A DNA stretch of 17,612 nucleotides from UBA7692 sp964650845 (GTDB taxonomy: Bacteria; Bacteroidota; Bacteroidia; Chitinophagales; LD1). The notes below the pieces were generated by a model. That model was not told the DNA's origin. It did not search any database and saw only the letters and a program-made list of their open reading frames with translations. Shown piece by piece: positions 8,527 to 17,258 of this stretch (its first letter is position 1; each line of letters opens with the position of its first letter). The stretch spans positions 1 through 17,612 of the forward strand of contig CAZYXR010000063.1 of assembly GCA_964650845.1 (NCBI GenBank), read 5' to 3'. A program made the position numbers and the translations under genes.

Positions 8527-11297
8527 TCAGTTTCCTCTTATTAAATGAATGTATCCACCACCTTTTTTGTTTGGCGGTAATACTTTTTTTACCTCGCCAC
8601 NNNNNNNNNNTAATAAAAACCACCATAAAGGTACAGCCCATCATTTAGCAAAACGCCTGTTTTATAATCGCGTCCATCCCAATTGATATTGGGGTCGGTA
8701 GTTTCAAAAACTTTATTGCCCCATCGGTTAAAAACGCTGAACTCTACCCGCGTTACAAACCTATATGGCATAAAAGGAGTAAACACATCATTTTGCCCAT
8801 CGCCATTTGGGGTGAAGGTGTTTGGCAACTCATAAAAGGAACAGTTTTCAATACATACTTGATTGCTTCTGGCGCTTTCGTTGCCCACTCTATCAACTGC
8901 TGTAACTGCGTANNNNNNNNNNGCAATATTTTCTTGCACTAAATGTGTGTAGGTGGTATCAACAGTTGAATCAATTAAAGAGAGATTGTTATCAGTTTCG
9001 CTGAAATAAATTTTGTAAAGAACTGCATCGTTGTCGCAACCGGCTTGTGGAGCAAAGTTGAAACTTAAGATGTTGGAAAATACAGAGTCGCTCCAAGCCT
9101 TACCGCTATATTTTTCGCAATCGTTTCTAACAGCAAGAATTGGAGGGCAAGGTGCAATAGTATCTTGTGGGGCACCACAGTTTTGTTGCGATAAATTGAT
9201 GATGGGATGTTTTAGCCCTGCAACAGAGTAATGCCCAAAACTCTTGATGTAATAGCAATAAGAGGTATCGTTAATCAAACCGGTGTCGATGTATTGATGT
9301 GTGTGCGAAACTGCTATTGAATCAAACAGTAAAGTGCTTTTGTTTTGCCTGAAAATAGCAAAACTGTCATTGGTCCACGGCACATTTTCTTCCCAGTTTA
9401 ATCGCAGTGATTTGTCGGATGGGCTAATGCTTAAAAACACCGAAGATGCTACCGTTGTTTCGCCCAGCGAATCGCCATTTGCTTTAAAAACAATTTTATA
9501 AGAATTGGCTGTGGTGCGCGTGTCTAAAAGCGTATCGGTGAAAGTAGTATCGTTCATTGCAAAAAAACTATTTGCCGAATAAGATTGTACAAAAACCGGA
9601 GCTGTAAGATTAAATCCTGAGCCTCGATATACATCAAAAACGTATGGCGGTAGATTTTGTAAAGTATCTAATTGGTTAGCGCCAGCACGCGGTTTGCTCC
9701 ATGCTACAAAGTTGCTACCATTGGTAACATCTGTGGTGTTTACGCTCACATTTGTAATCACCGGAATGTCTAATGGCACATTCACGCATACTTCTATCGA
9801 AGGTACACTTTCAACCATATCGTATTCAAAAATGCCATTTGGCGAAAGACGGCTGAAATGCGCTAAAATGCGATAGCAATATTGCTGCCCGCGCACAATG
9901 TTGTTATCGGCAAAGTTGTAGGTTTGGGTTAGTGTTGAGTTTAGGCGTGTGTAACCTCTACCGTCCAATCCCGTTTCGCAATATTCTGGTGTGAATGGAT
10001 TGGAATTGATTTTGCGCCATACCGAAAATCCTCTGAAGTTATTGGCAGATGAACAAAAGTATGGATTTTGCCAACTGATATTAACCGTGCTGCCTGCTAC
10101 TGTTGCCGCTACGTTTTGCACCGGTGGTGCAACTACTTCTATCAACCATGTTTCGGCATCGGTGAGCGGCAGTTTATTGCCGCCTTGTGCAAAATTATCT
10201 TGTGCTTTAAATACAACTGTGTAAGGTTGTTTGCGCACTTGGTTGCAACTTGGCTGCCAACTAAAATTGCCCGAGGTTGGGTTGCCCGGAGGTTGAGCAT
10301 TGAATACAGCCAAGGGATTTGGTGCGTCAAAAAACGGAGCGCCATCTGCCGTTAATGTAACTATTTGGCTTATGTCAAGGTCTGAAGCCGAGACCAACAT
10401 TTGCAGCATATCGCCTGCGCGAATGCAGGTGTCGTTTAGCTCAGAAACCTTCGGAGGGATGTTGTTGCGCGATTCGATAATGATATGAAAATCTCGCAAG
10501 ATGGTTCCCATTAAAATGCCCCGCCTGTATTCGCGAATCAGAATACCAACATTGTACAATCCTTGCCTTTGCGGGGTTGTCCAAACTATTTCGCCCGTTT
10601 GCCGATTAAGTGCAAAAACATTGTTGGGGTCGTTTGCCATCGGCACATTCTGCGGATTGCGCCAATTCGGCACTACCGAGCCAAAATTCAGCAACGGAGT
10701 TGTAATATCGAATGTTAAGCTATCGCCATCGGGGTCAAATGGATTTAAACTGTGTGTAAAAACTTCATTTACATTGCCATAATCGAATGGGTCTTGAAAA
10801 AACACGGGCGAACTGTTGTAGCCAATACTTGCCACATCTGCCGGAAAGCGCAGCGTGTCTTCAACAAAAAATGGCACATCTACCGAATTGCCATTATTGA
10901 TGTTGATTACATTATTTACCCGGGCGGGGTCGTAAAAAGAAATTACATAATAATTGCGTGGAGGCGGAGGTACACCAGGAAAAGTGTGTGTGCCAATATA
11001 AATATTGCGTTTAAACCCAAAGCCAACGGGTTCGCCTTTGTGGCTGCCGCCTATAATTGGACCGTTTGTGCGCGAAAGCAACTCGTCAAGCGAGCCATCG
11101 CCCCAGCGCACACGAATGGTGTCGCGATCGGCAGCATTGTCTTCGGCAATGGTTCTTACAGTAACCCGATAAGTAAATGGCGCGATCAATTCATAAGTAA
11201 TTTCTCCGGCACGGTAGTGCGTTGCAAATACATCTTCGGCATAAAAGCTGAAGCAAAAAACAAGTAAGAAAAAAATATGCCGCATGGAAAATCGCAT
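8527..11297 (-). CDS. Large FN3-module surface protein with CHU_C (type B sorting) C-terminus, broken by two N gaps
   Basis: About 900 residues plus the unsequenced bases. Starts are possible at 11303 (GTG), 11297 (ATG) and 11285 (ATG); I use 11297. The signal peptide ends YAEDVFA before THYRAGEITYEL, an N-terminal region (to about residue 280) typical of a Bacteroidota surface family and containing WGDG. Next are an Ig/cadherin-like domain with a DFHIII-to-PPKV border (about 285-390), roughly four FN3-like modules (about 395-815; for example ISWQNP and YCYRILAHFS), and a CHU_C domain (LPNTFTPNGDGQNDVF, FNRWGNKVFET, NINWDGRDY). The apparent stop at 8591-8589, right after an N gap, is an artefact: in another frame the sequence continues through KKGGGYIHLIRGN, a normal ending for this domain, to the TGA at 8529-8527. 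It is first in the operon and faces scpA divergently. The product is presumably T9SS-secreted and attached to the surface. Confidence 0.88.
8601..8610. other. Assembly gap (10 N) that breaks the frame near the end of the FN3/CHU_C gene
   Basis: Upstream of the gap the frame reads NDGLYLYGGFY. Downstream, the sensible frame is GEVKKVLPPNKKGGGY. These are not in phase with 10 bases between them; the true gap must be 2 modulo 3 in length. The 10-N runs are therefore placeholders and not measured lengths. Confidence 0.9.
8913..8922. other. Assembly gap (10 N) in the last FN3-like module
   Basis: Ten Ns lie between HLVQENI and YAVTAVDRVGNES. The frame is kept and the spacing agrees with the usual 'AGCY-VTAVD' pattern of this module, so only about ten bases need be missing. 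Confidence 0.95.
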
Positions 11298-11502
11298 CTG
11301 CACAAACGTAATGATTCTAAAACAGAATTAAGTGAATAAACATGAATTGAATCAACATAAGACAGAACAATGTTTCAAATGGTTTGCACAATCTCTGTTT
11401 ATTTGCAGTCTTAAACTATTGAATGATATTTTAGAAAAATGGAGTTGGGATGCTGTAGTGTTCAATCCCCACAACCCGAATCTAAAATCTAAAATCTAAC
11501 AC
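11298..11502. promoter_or_regulatory. Divergent intergenic region between the surface operon and scpA
   Basis: About 200 nt separate two divergent genes, so promoters for both must lie here. On the minus strand TACGTTTG (11310-11303) fits the Bacteroidota -7 consensus TAnnTTTG, but there is no TTG at the proper distance upstream and it lies very close to the possible starts; if used, translation would begin at 11285. On the plus strand there is only an imperfect candidate, TTTATTTG, with a TTTG box upstream, near 11382-11404. Neither is convincing alone. Confidence 0.35.
11479..11499. repeat. Perfect tandem repeat, 7 bp x 3 (AATCTAA), next to the scpA start
   Basis: Three exact head-to-tail copies of AATCTAA end 3 nt before the GTG start of scpA. 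The repeat therefore fills the position where a ribosome binding region would be. Short heptamer repeats of this kind are prone to slippage, so copy number may differ between strains. Confidence 0.9.
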
Positions 11503-12276
11503 GTGTCTGATACATTTTCGATAAAACTGCCGCAGTTTGAAGGTCCGTTCGACCTATTGCTATTCTTCATCGAGCGCGATGAGTTAGATATTTATGATAT
11601 ACCTATTTTTAAAATAACCGAAGACTTTTTAACCTACATCCACCAAATGGAGGTGCTAAATATCGAGTTGGCAAGCGAGTTCATATTGGTAGCTGCAACA
11701 TTGATGCGTATTAAAGCCAAAATGCTTTTGCCCCGCAAAGAAGTGGACGAGCAAGGCAAAGAGATTGACCCCCGCGAAGAACTTGTAAACCGCCTTATCG
11801 AGTACAAAAAATTCAAAGAAGCAACCGAGGCCTTGCGCCAAATGGAAGATGACCGCCAAAGCATCTCAAAACGCGGTAATGCTTTGTTTGAATCGCAAGA
11901 AATAGCAGCAATTTTTGAAACGGAGCATGAAATGCAAAGCCTTACAATGTTCAGATTGATGAAGGCATTTCAAAACGTTATTACCCGTTTAGACCGAGAA
12001 AAAAATAAAGTTGTACATACCGTAGAGCAGCCGCCTTATACCATTGCTGGCGAAAAAATGGTGTTGCTTGAAATAGTAAAAACAGGCGATAAGTTTCCTT
12101 TCGAAAAAGTATTCGAAGCCTGCGAAGGTCGCATTCATGCCATTTTTATTTTCCTCAGCATGTTAGAATTGATACAAGAAAAACAATTGGGTATTACTAT
12201 TGGCGAGGGCTACAACAACTTTTGGATTACAAGAATTGAAGCTGCAGAGGAAGAGGCTTTGCAACAAGAAGACTAA
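11503..12276 (+). CDS. scpA: Segregation and condensation protein A
   Basis: 257 residues from a GTG start; no ATG fits better, since the conserved N-terminus begins within a few residues. ScpA is the kleisin subunit of the SMC-ScpA-ScpB condensin complex, which compacts and separates the chromosome. The N-terminal signature FEGPFDLLLFFIERDELDIYDIPI (residues about 12-36; in two parts here: FEGPFDLLLFFI and ERDELDIYDIPI) and the following AATLMRIKAKMLLP are characteristic. The middle (about 80-180) is charged and helical, and the C-terminus (about 195-245, FPFEKVFEACEGRIHAIFIF) is the winged-helix domain that binds the SMC head. Length is normal for the family. No scpB is visible nearby. It is the first plus-strand gene after the divergent region, and no ribosome binding site is evident upstream. 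Confidence 0.96.
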   Translation: MSDTFSIKLPQFEGPFDLLLFFIERDELDIYDIPIFKITEDFLTYIHQMEVLNIELASEFILVAATLMRIKAKMLLPRKEVDEQGKEIDPREELVNRLIEYKKFKEATEALRQMEDDRQSISKRGNALFESQEIAAIFETEHEMQSLTMFRLMKAFQNVITRLDREKNKVVHTVEQPPYTIAGEKMVLLEIVKTGDKFPFEKVFEACEGRIHAIFIFLSMLELIQEKQLGITIGEGYNNFWITRIEAAEEEALQQED

Positions 12277-12386
12277 AACCAACTACTCAAGCAATCGGAA
12301 CTTCATAAAAATATCAATAATCGCATCCTTAATTGGCATTGCCGTTATATCTTCTATTTTCGCGTTTCCTCAATAATTTCAACTGA

Positions 12387-15300
12387 ATGAAGAGTTACAA
12401 GCTAATCAACAACATCACCGGGTGGGTGGTGCTCGCATTTGCAACAACAGTATATTTTTTAACGGCAGAAAAAAGTGGCAGTTTTTGGGATTGCGGAGAG
12501 TTCGTAGCCGGCTGCTTTAAATTGCAGGTAGCGCACCCACCGGGTGCGCCATTCTTTTTAATCATTGGTAGAATTTTTACCCTTTTTGCCATGGGCGATG
12601 TAACAAAAGTTGCCATGTGGGTGAACTTTATGAGCGGCTTGGCAACGGCAGCCTCTATCATGTTTGCCTATTGGAGTGTTACGATGCTAATAGGCAGAGT
12701 GGCTTTTAAAGATAAACAATACACCACAGGGCAAATAGTAGCAGTAGTAGGCAGCGGGTTGATAGCAGCGGCTTGTGGCACATTTTTAGATTCGCTTTGG
12801 TTTAGTGCAGTAGAAGGCGAGGTGTATGCTTTGTCGCAATTCTTTTGGAGTTTTATAGTATGGGCAATATTAAAATGGGACGAAGCCGCCAAAGAAGGCG
12901 ATGAATATGCAGACCATTGGCTAGTGCTTATTGCTTATATGACGGGGCTTTCTATTGGGGTGCACTTGCTAAGTTTGTTGGCATTGCCATTTGCTGCTTT
13001 GGTTTATTACTATCGCAGATACACGCCAACACTAAAAGGCTTTTTACTTACAGGTATTATTGGTTTTGTGTTGATTGGTATAGCCATGAAATTTGTAATT
13101 TCTTATACACAGGCTTTTATGGCCGGGTTCGATAAATTGTTTGTGAACTCGCTTGGCTTTCCTTTCAATAGTGGCGTGGTATTCTTTTTTGTATTGTTGG
13201 TTTCATTGCTGGCTGGCGGTATATGGTACACCCACAAGCGCGGCTGGCGCTTGGCAAACATTGCCATTCTGTCGTTAGCATTTATGTACATAGGTTACTC
13301 AAGTTATTTGATGGTGCCTATTCGCAGTATTGCCAACCCACCAATCAATATGAACCGTCCTACCGACCCATTTAGTTTAAAAAGTTATGTAGATCGCGAA
13401 CAATATGGCGATCGCCCGTTGGTATATGGTCCTGCGTATAATTCTACCAGTGCCGATATAGTGGATATGAAAAAGCTGGGCGAAAGATTTTATAAAGATG
13501 AAAAAACACACAGCTATAAATATGTAGGCGATAAAATTGATTACGAATTTCGCGATGATGTGATGATGCCATTCCCGCGCCTTGGCTTTTGGCAAGAAGA
13601 AGGAAAAATCAGCGCTTATCGCCAGGTGTTGAATCCCGAGCATGATGTTATAGAACTATCGGGTCGAAATGTGGTGCAAACTTTTGCACCGGGTCAGTTA
13701 GATAAGGCAAATGAATACGCCAAGATGATGAATGAGAAGGGCACCGGCAGATATGAAGTGCGCGATCATTTAACCTTTGGCGATAACCTTCGTTTCTTCT
13801 TCCAGTATCAGGTGGGTTACATGTATTTGCGTTATTTAATGTGGAACTTTACAGGTAGGCAAAACGATATTCAAGGAACCGTATTCAACGATGATGGCGG
13901 TTGGGTAAGCGGTATTCCGTTTATTGATAACAACCTTAAAATTTGGGGTGCGCCAAACTGGCCGCAAGACAACCTGCCAAAAGCATTAGCCAACAACAAA
14001 GCACACAATAAATTTTACATGATACCATTCTTGTTGGGCATAGTTGGGCTAATTTATACTTACCTAAAAGATGACAAAGCATTTTGGTTGGTGCTATCGC
14101 TGTTTATTGTAAGTGGTTTGTTTCAAATTGTTTACCAAAACGAGCCGCCTATTGAGCCGCGCGAGCGCGATTACGCACAGGCTGGCTCCTTCCTTACATT
14201 CTGTTTTTGGATAGGCTATGGAGTGTTTGCATTATTCGAGTTGTTGAAAAAGAAATTGGGCGAAGTACCATCGGCAGGCATAGCAGTAGCAGTGTGTGTA
14301 AGTGCGCCATTTTTGATGGGTTCGCAAGGCTGGGACGATCACAACCGCAGCGGCAGAACTACCGCTCGCGATTTTGCTGTTTGCTATCTAGAAAGCTGCG
14401 CCCCCAATGCAGTTATTTTTACGCAAGGCGATAACGATACTTACCCGCTGTGGTATGCGCAAGAGGTAGAAGGTATTCGCACCGATATTCGCGTAGTAAA
14501 CCTCAGCTTGTTGGGTGTAGATTGGTATATTGATCAGTTGCGTTTTAAAATGAACAATGCCGCACCGCTCAAAATGACTTTCACTGCCGATCAGTTAGCA
14601 GCCAGCAACCGCGATATTGTGCGCTATGCTGCCAATCCGCAAATTCCGGCAAATGCTTCGTTGGATTTGAAACGTGTAATGCAATTTATTGCCAGCGAAG
14701 ATCCACGCAATAAAATCAGTGCCGGAAACAGGGGCGAGTTAGAACCTTATTTCCCAACACGAAATTTCTTTATTGATATAGATACTAACCAAGCACGCAC
14801 TTTGAATATGTTGGAAGAAGGCGAGCCGGCAACCAGCCGCATGGAGTTTTCTATTCCTAAAAGCAACTTGCTGAAAAACGATTTGCTTACACTCGATATT
14901 GTTGCCAACAACATCATGGAACGCCCTATTTATTTTGCTGTAAGTGTTTCGCCCGATGCTTATTTGGGCTTAGAAAAATACTTCCAGTTAGAAGGGCTTA
15001 CTTATCGCATTGCGCCACGAGTGAATGTTTCAAACAGTGCGTACAATGCTCCTGTGCGTACCGATTTGATGTATGCCAACATGATGACCCGCTTTAAGTT
15101 TGGCGGCATTGAAAGCAATCCAAATATTTATTTAGATGAAAACATTATGCGCATGACGGTGAATGTGCGAGGCAACTTTGGTCGCTTGGCCGAGTCTTTA
15201 ATTGCAAAAGGCGATAACCAAAAAGCAATTGACGCTTTAGATTATTCGTTGAAAATGATGCCAACCGAGCGCGTTCCGCTAAATGTGTTTTCGTATCAAT

Positions 15301-15620
15301 ATCCCGATATTTATTACAGAGCAGGTGCAAAAGAAAAAGGCAAAAAAGTAATGGAAGAATTGCTGCAACAAAGCCGCGAATTTTTGAATTACTACAAAAC
15401 AGTTTACCGCCATGTATTGGCGCAAGCTCGCAATAGTGGCGATGCTCGGTATCTGCAACAGCTTCAGCAAGGGTCGTTTACCGAAAACAGAAATGTGCGC
15501 GAGCCATTATACATGTTTCAAGAAATGATACGCACCGCCAAGCAATTTGAAGATGCCGAGTATTCGGCAAAACTTGAAAAAGAGTTTGACGAACACCGCA
15601 TGGGATTTGTACAGCAATAA
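12387..15620 (+). CDS. DUF2723 / TMEM260-like multi-pass membrane protein, probable protein O-mannosyltransferase relative
   Basis: 1077 residues from an ATG 110 nt after scpA. The N-terminal 650 residues hold about a dozen hydrophobic segments, and the C-terminal 420 or so residues look soluble with helical, TPR-like ends (AKGDNQKAIDALDYSLKMM). Family signatures are WDCGEF (residues 34-39) in the first loop, VAHPPGAPFFLIIGR after it, EPRERDYA (about 590) and TQGDNDTYPLWYAQEVEG (about 676). The eukaryotic member TMEM260 is known to be a protein O-mannosyltransferase, and the fold is GT-C like, where an acidic residue in the first loop is catalytic; Asp35 or Glu38 is the candidate here. Because Bacteroidota O-glycosylate many exported proteins, I infer a role in modifying periplasmic or surface proteins, but the bacterial family has not to my knowledge been firmly assigned. 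The length is typical for Bacteroidota members. Confidence 0.92.
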   Translation: MKSYKLINNITGWVVLAFATTVYFLTAEKSGSFWDCGEFVAGCFKLQVAHPPGAPFFLIIGRIFTLFAMGDVTKVAMWVNFMSGLATAASIMFAYWSVTMLIGRVAFKDKQYTTGQIVAVVGSGLIAAACGTFLDSLWFSAVEGEVYALSQFFWSFIVWAILKWDEAAKEGDEYADHWLVLIAYMTGLSIGVHLLSLLALPFAALVYYYRRYTPTLKGFLLTGIIGFVLIGIAMKFVISYTQAFMAGFDKLFVNSLGFPFNSGVVFFFVLLVSLLAGGIWYTHKRGWRLANIAILSLAFMYIGYSSYLMVPIRSIANPPINMNRPTDPFSLKSYVDREQYGDRPLVYGPAYNSTSADIVDMKKLGERFYKDEKTHSYKYVGDKIDYEFRDDVMMPFPRLGFWQEEGKISAYRQVLNPEHDVIELSGRNVVQTFAPGQLDKANEYAKMMNEKGTGRYEVRDHLTFGDNLRFFFQYQVGYMYLRYLMWNFTGRQNDIQGTVFNDDGGWVSGIPFIDNNLKIWGAPNWPQDNLPKALANNKAHNKFYMIPFLLGIVGLIYTYLKDDKAFWLVLSLFIVSGLFQIVYQNEPPIEPRERDYAQAGSFLTFCFWIGYGVFALFELLKKKLGEVPSAGIAVAVCVSAPFLMGSQGWDDHNRSGRTTARDFAVCYLESCAPNAVIFTQGDNDTYPLWYAQEVEGIRTDIRVVNLSLLGVDWYIDQLRFKMNNAAPLKMTFTADQLAASNRDIVRYAANPQIPANASLDLKRVMQFIASEDPRNKISAGNRGELEPYFPTRNFFIDIDTNQARTLNMLEEGEPATSRMEFSIPKSNLLKNDLLTLDIVANNIMERPIYFAVSVSPDAYLGLEKYFQLEGLTYRIAPRVNVSNSAYNAPVRTDLMYANMMTRFKFGGIESNPNIYLDENIMRMTVNVRGNFGRLAESLIAKGDNQKAIDALDYSLKMMPTERVPLNVFSYQYPDIYYRAGAKEKGKKVMEELLQQSREFLNYYKTVYRHVLAQARNSGDARYLQQLQQGSFTENRNVREPLYMFQEMIRTAKQFEDAEYSAKLEKEFDEHRMGFVQQ

Positions 15621-15642
15621 AATGAAACTGAGTGTTTTGTTT

Positions 15643-15680
15643 GAGATTACTTCGCTCCGCAAGCTACGCTTGTAATGACG
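15643..15680. repeat. Possible dispersed palindromic element
   Basis: In the 199-nt gap between the DUF2723 and DUF4293 genes, a short stretch has nested symmetry: ATTAC (15646-15650) pairs with GTAAT (15672-15676), and between them AAGC pairs with GCTT around TAC. The wording (GAGATTACTTCGCTCCGC ... GTAATGACG) resembles short 'GATTGCTTCG...GCAATGACG' elements that recur in many bacterial genomes. Only one copy is in this window, so dispersal is inference. Confidence 0.4.
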
Positions 15681-15819
15681 CGGTTGATTTGTGCAGAAAT
15701 TGGCCCTAATTGCGAACCATAGAACCGCGAAGGTGAAGCAATCTTAAAAGTTTAAACAGCTTCAATTTTTTACACCATAAGTCAAAGCAATAAACATTAA
15801 CCAATAATCAATCTTAGAG

Positions 15820-16269
15820 ATGTTACAACGCATTCAAACAATTTATTTACTGCTGGCAGTTGCAGCTATGGCAGCCTTTTTGTTTGCTCCGGTTATTCGC
15901 TACGAAGCAACAGATATTAACTATGTAAACGATGTGCAGGCATGGGATGTAAAACCATTTATAAGTGGCTACTTTGTGTTTATTGTAGCCATTTTTGAAG
16001 GCATAGCCATTGGCTTTTCATTGCTTGCCATTGCGCTTTACAAGCGCAGGCCATTGCAGATTGTGTTAGCTTGGCTGGCAATGTTGCTGCATATATCAAG
16101 TGCGGCTTGTATTTTCTATTATTTTCAAACCAAAGAAAATCCCATCGATATCATTTATACGCTTTGGAATCTTGCAGCCTTGCCGCCCGTGTTGTTTTTA
16201 TTACTCGCCATTTTTGGTATAAAAAAAGATGAAGCGTTGGTGAAAAGTATGGATAGATTGCGCGATTAA
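15820..16269 (+). CDS. DUF4293 family integral membrane protein
   Basis: 149 residues from an ATG; the first residues MLQRIQTIYLLLA are a strong signature of DUF4293, a small membrane protein family found in Bacteroidota. Four hydrophobic segments are visible at about residues 7-25, 50-70, 76-97 and 107-130, with a polar loop of about 25 residues after the first. The C-terminus (KKDEALVKSMDRLRD) is charged and probably cytoplasmic. The function is unknown. It lies 199 nt after the DUF2723 gene and 63 nt before the CvfB-like gene, all in the same direction; cotranscription with the latter is plausible. Confidence 0.9.
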   Translation: MLQRIQTIYLLLAVAAMAAFLFAPVIRYEATDINYVNDVQAWDVKPFISGYFVFIVAIFEGIAIGFSLLAIALYKRRPLQIVLAWLAMLLHISSAACIFYYFQTKENPIDIIYTLWNLAALPPVLFLLLAIFGIKKDEALVKSMDRLRD

Positions 16270-16332
16270 CACAAGAGTTTTGCTACCAACAAGCCGCCTC
16301 AAAACTGATTACATTACAATAAATAAAGACCC

Positions 16333-17172
16333 GTGATTGCGGTAGGTAAACATCAAGAGCTAATAGTTTTACGAGGCGTAAGCGTGGGTTTGTTTTTAGG
16401 AGACGGGCAGGGCGAAGAAGTGTTGTTGCCCGATAAATATTGCCCCGCAAAATACGAAGTAGGCGCTAAGATGCGCGTGTTTGTGTATCGCGACCACGAA
16501 GAGCGCAAAGTAGCCGTTACTACCCAGCCCAAAATTCTTTTACACCAGTTTGCATTGTTGAAGGTTACCGATGTTTCGGCAGTGGGAGCGTTTGTAGATT
16601 GGGGTATGGAAAAAGAGTTATTTGTGCCATTCAAAGAACAGAGGCGCAAAATGGAAACTGGGCGGTGGTACATTGTGTATCTCGATTTAGATAAAGAAAC
16701 CGATCGTCTTTATGCCAGCAATCGCCTCGATAATTTTTTAGATAATGACACGCTTACTGTGCAGCAGGGCGATGAAGTAGATTTACTGGTGGCGCAAAAA
16801 ACCGAACTCGGATTCAATGTAATTGTGAATCATAAACACAAAGGCTTGGTATTTGTCAACGAAGTTTTTAAGCCACTAAATGTTGGCGATAAGCTGAAAG
16901 GCTTTGTGAAAAAAATTCGCGAAGACAATAAATTGGATATTTCGTTACAGCCTATTGGCTATCGCAACGCCATTGACCCCAACACCGATTTGATTTTACG
17001 AAAGCTAAGTGCCAACAACGGTCGCCTTGCCTTAACCGACCAAAGCAGCCCCGAAGAAATTTACGAACGCTTAGGTATCAGCAAAAAGGCATTTAAAAAA
17101 GCCATTGGCGCTTTGTACAAACAAGGAAAAATTGAACTGCTACCTCAAGGCATAAAGCTGATAGGAGAGTAG
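16333..17172 (+). CDS. CvfB-like S1-domain RNA-binding protein
   Basis: 279 residues from a GTG start; an in-frame stop lies three codons upstream, so no longer start exists. Three S1-like OB-fold domains can be seen at about residues 1-60 (GVFLxD-type: GVSVGLFLGDG, EEVLLP), 65-130 (VTDVSAVGAFVDWGMEKELFVP) and 145-210 (ELGFNVIVNHKHKGLVFVNE), followed by a winged-helix domain (SSPEEIYERLGISKKAFKKA, about 235-279). This order and length fit the CvfB/YitL family; the Staphylococcus aureus member affects virulence gene expression and binds RNA, and the S. pneumoniae structure shows three S1 domains plus a winged helix. A role in RNA binding and gene regulation is inferred; the exact targets in Bacteroidota are not known to me. 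Confidence 0.92.
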   Translation: MIAVGKHQELIVLRGVSVGLFLGDGQGEEVLLPDKYCPAKYEVGAKMRVFVYRDHEERKVAVTTQPKILLHQFALLKVTDVSAVGAFVDWGMEKELFVPFKEQRRKMETGRWYIVYLDLDKETDRLYASNRLDNFLDNDTLTVQQGDEVDLLVAQKTELGFNVIVNHKHKGLVFVNEVFKPLNVGDKLKGFVKKIREDNKLDISLQPIGYRNAIDPNTDLILRKLSANNGRLALTDQSSPEEIYERLGISKKAFKKAIGALYKQGKIELLPQGIKLIGE

Positions 17173-17203
17173 CGCACTAATGAAAGTTGTGTCAAAAAGA
17201 TGT

Positions 17204-17230
17204 TTTGAATCGGACAGCTTGATATATTTG
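17204..17230 (+). promoter_or_regulatory. Candidate Bacteroidota-type promoter
   Basis: TATATTTG at 17223-17230 matches the -7 consensus TAnnTTTG exactly, with a TTTG box at 17204-17207. The 15-nt spacing is a little shorter than usual for these promoters. It ends 28 nt before the ATG at 17259, a sensible leader length. Confidence 0.45.
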
Positions 17231-17258
17231 AAAATTGTTTCACCCAAAAGAAAATGAG

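Noticed and set aside
8589..8600. Stop codon just after the N gap as the end of the FN3/CHU_C gene
   Set aside because: The alternative frame carries a normal family C-terminus and ends 3 nt before the next gene, so this stop is a gap artefact.
16276..16306. Inverted repeat AGTTTTG/CAAAACT as a terminator
   Set aside because: Stem of only 7 AT-rich pairs, 17-nt loop, and no T-run after it.
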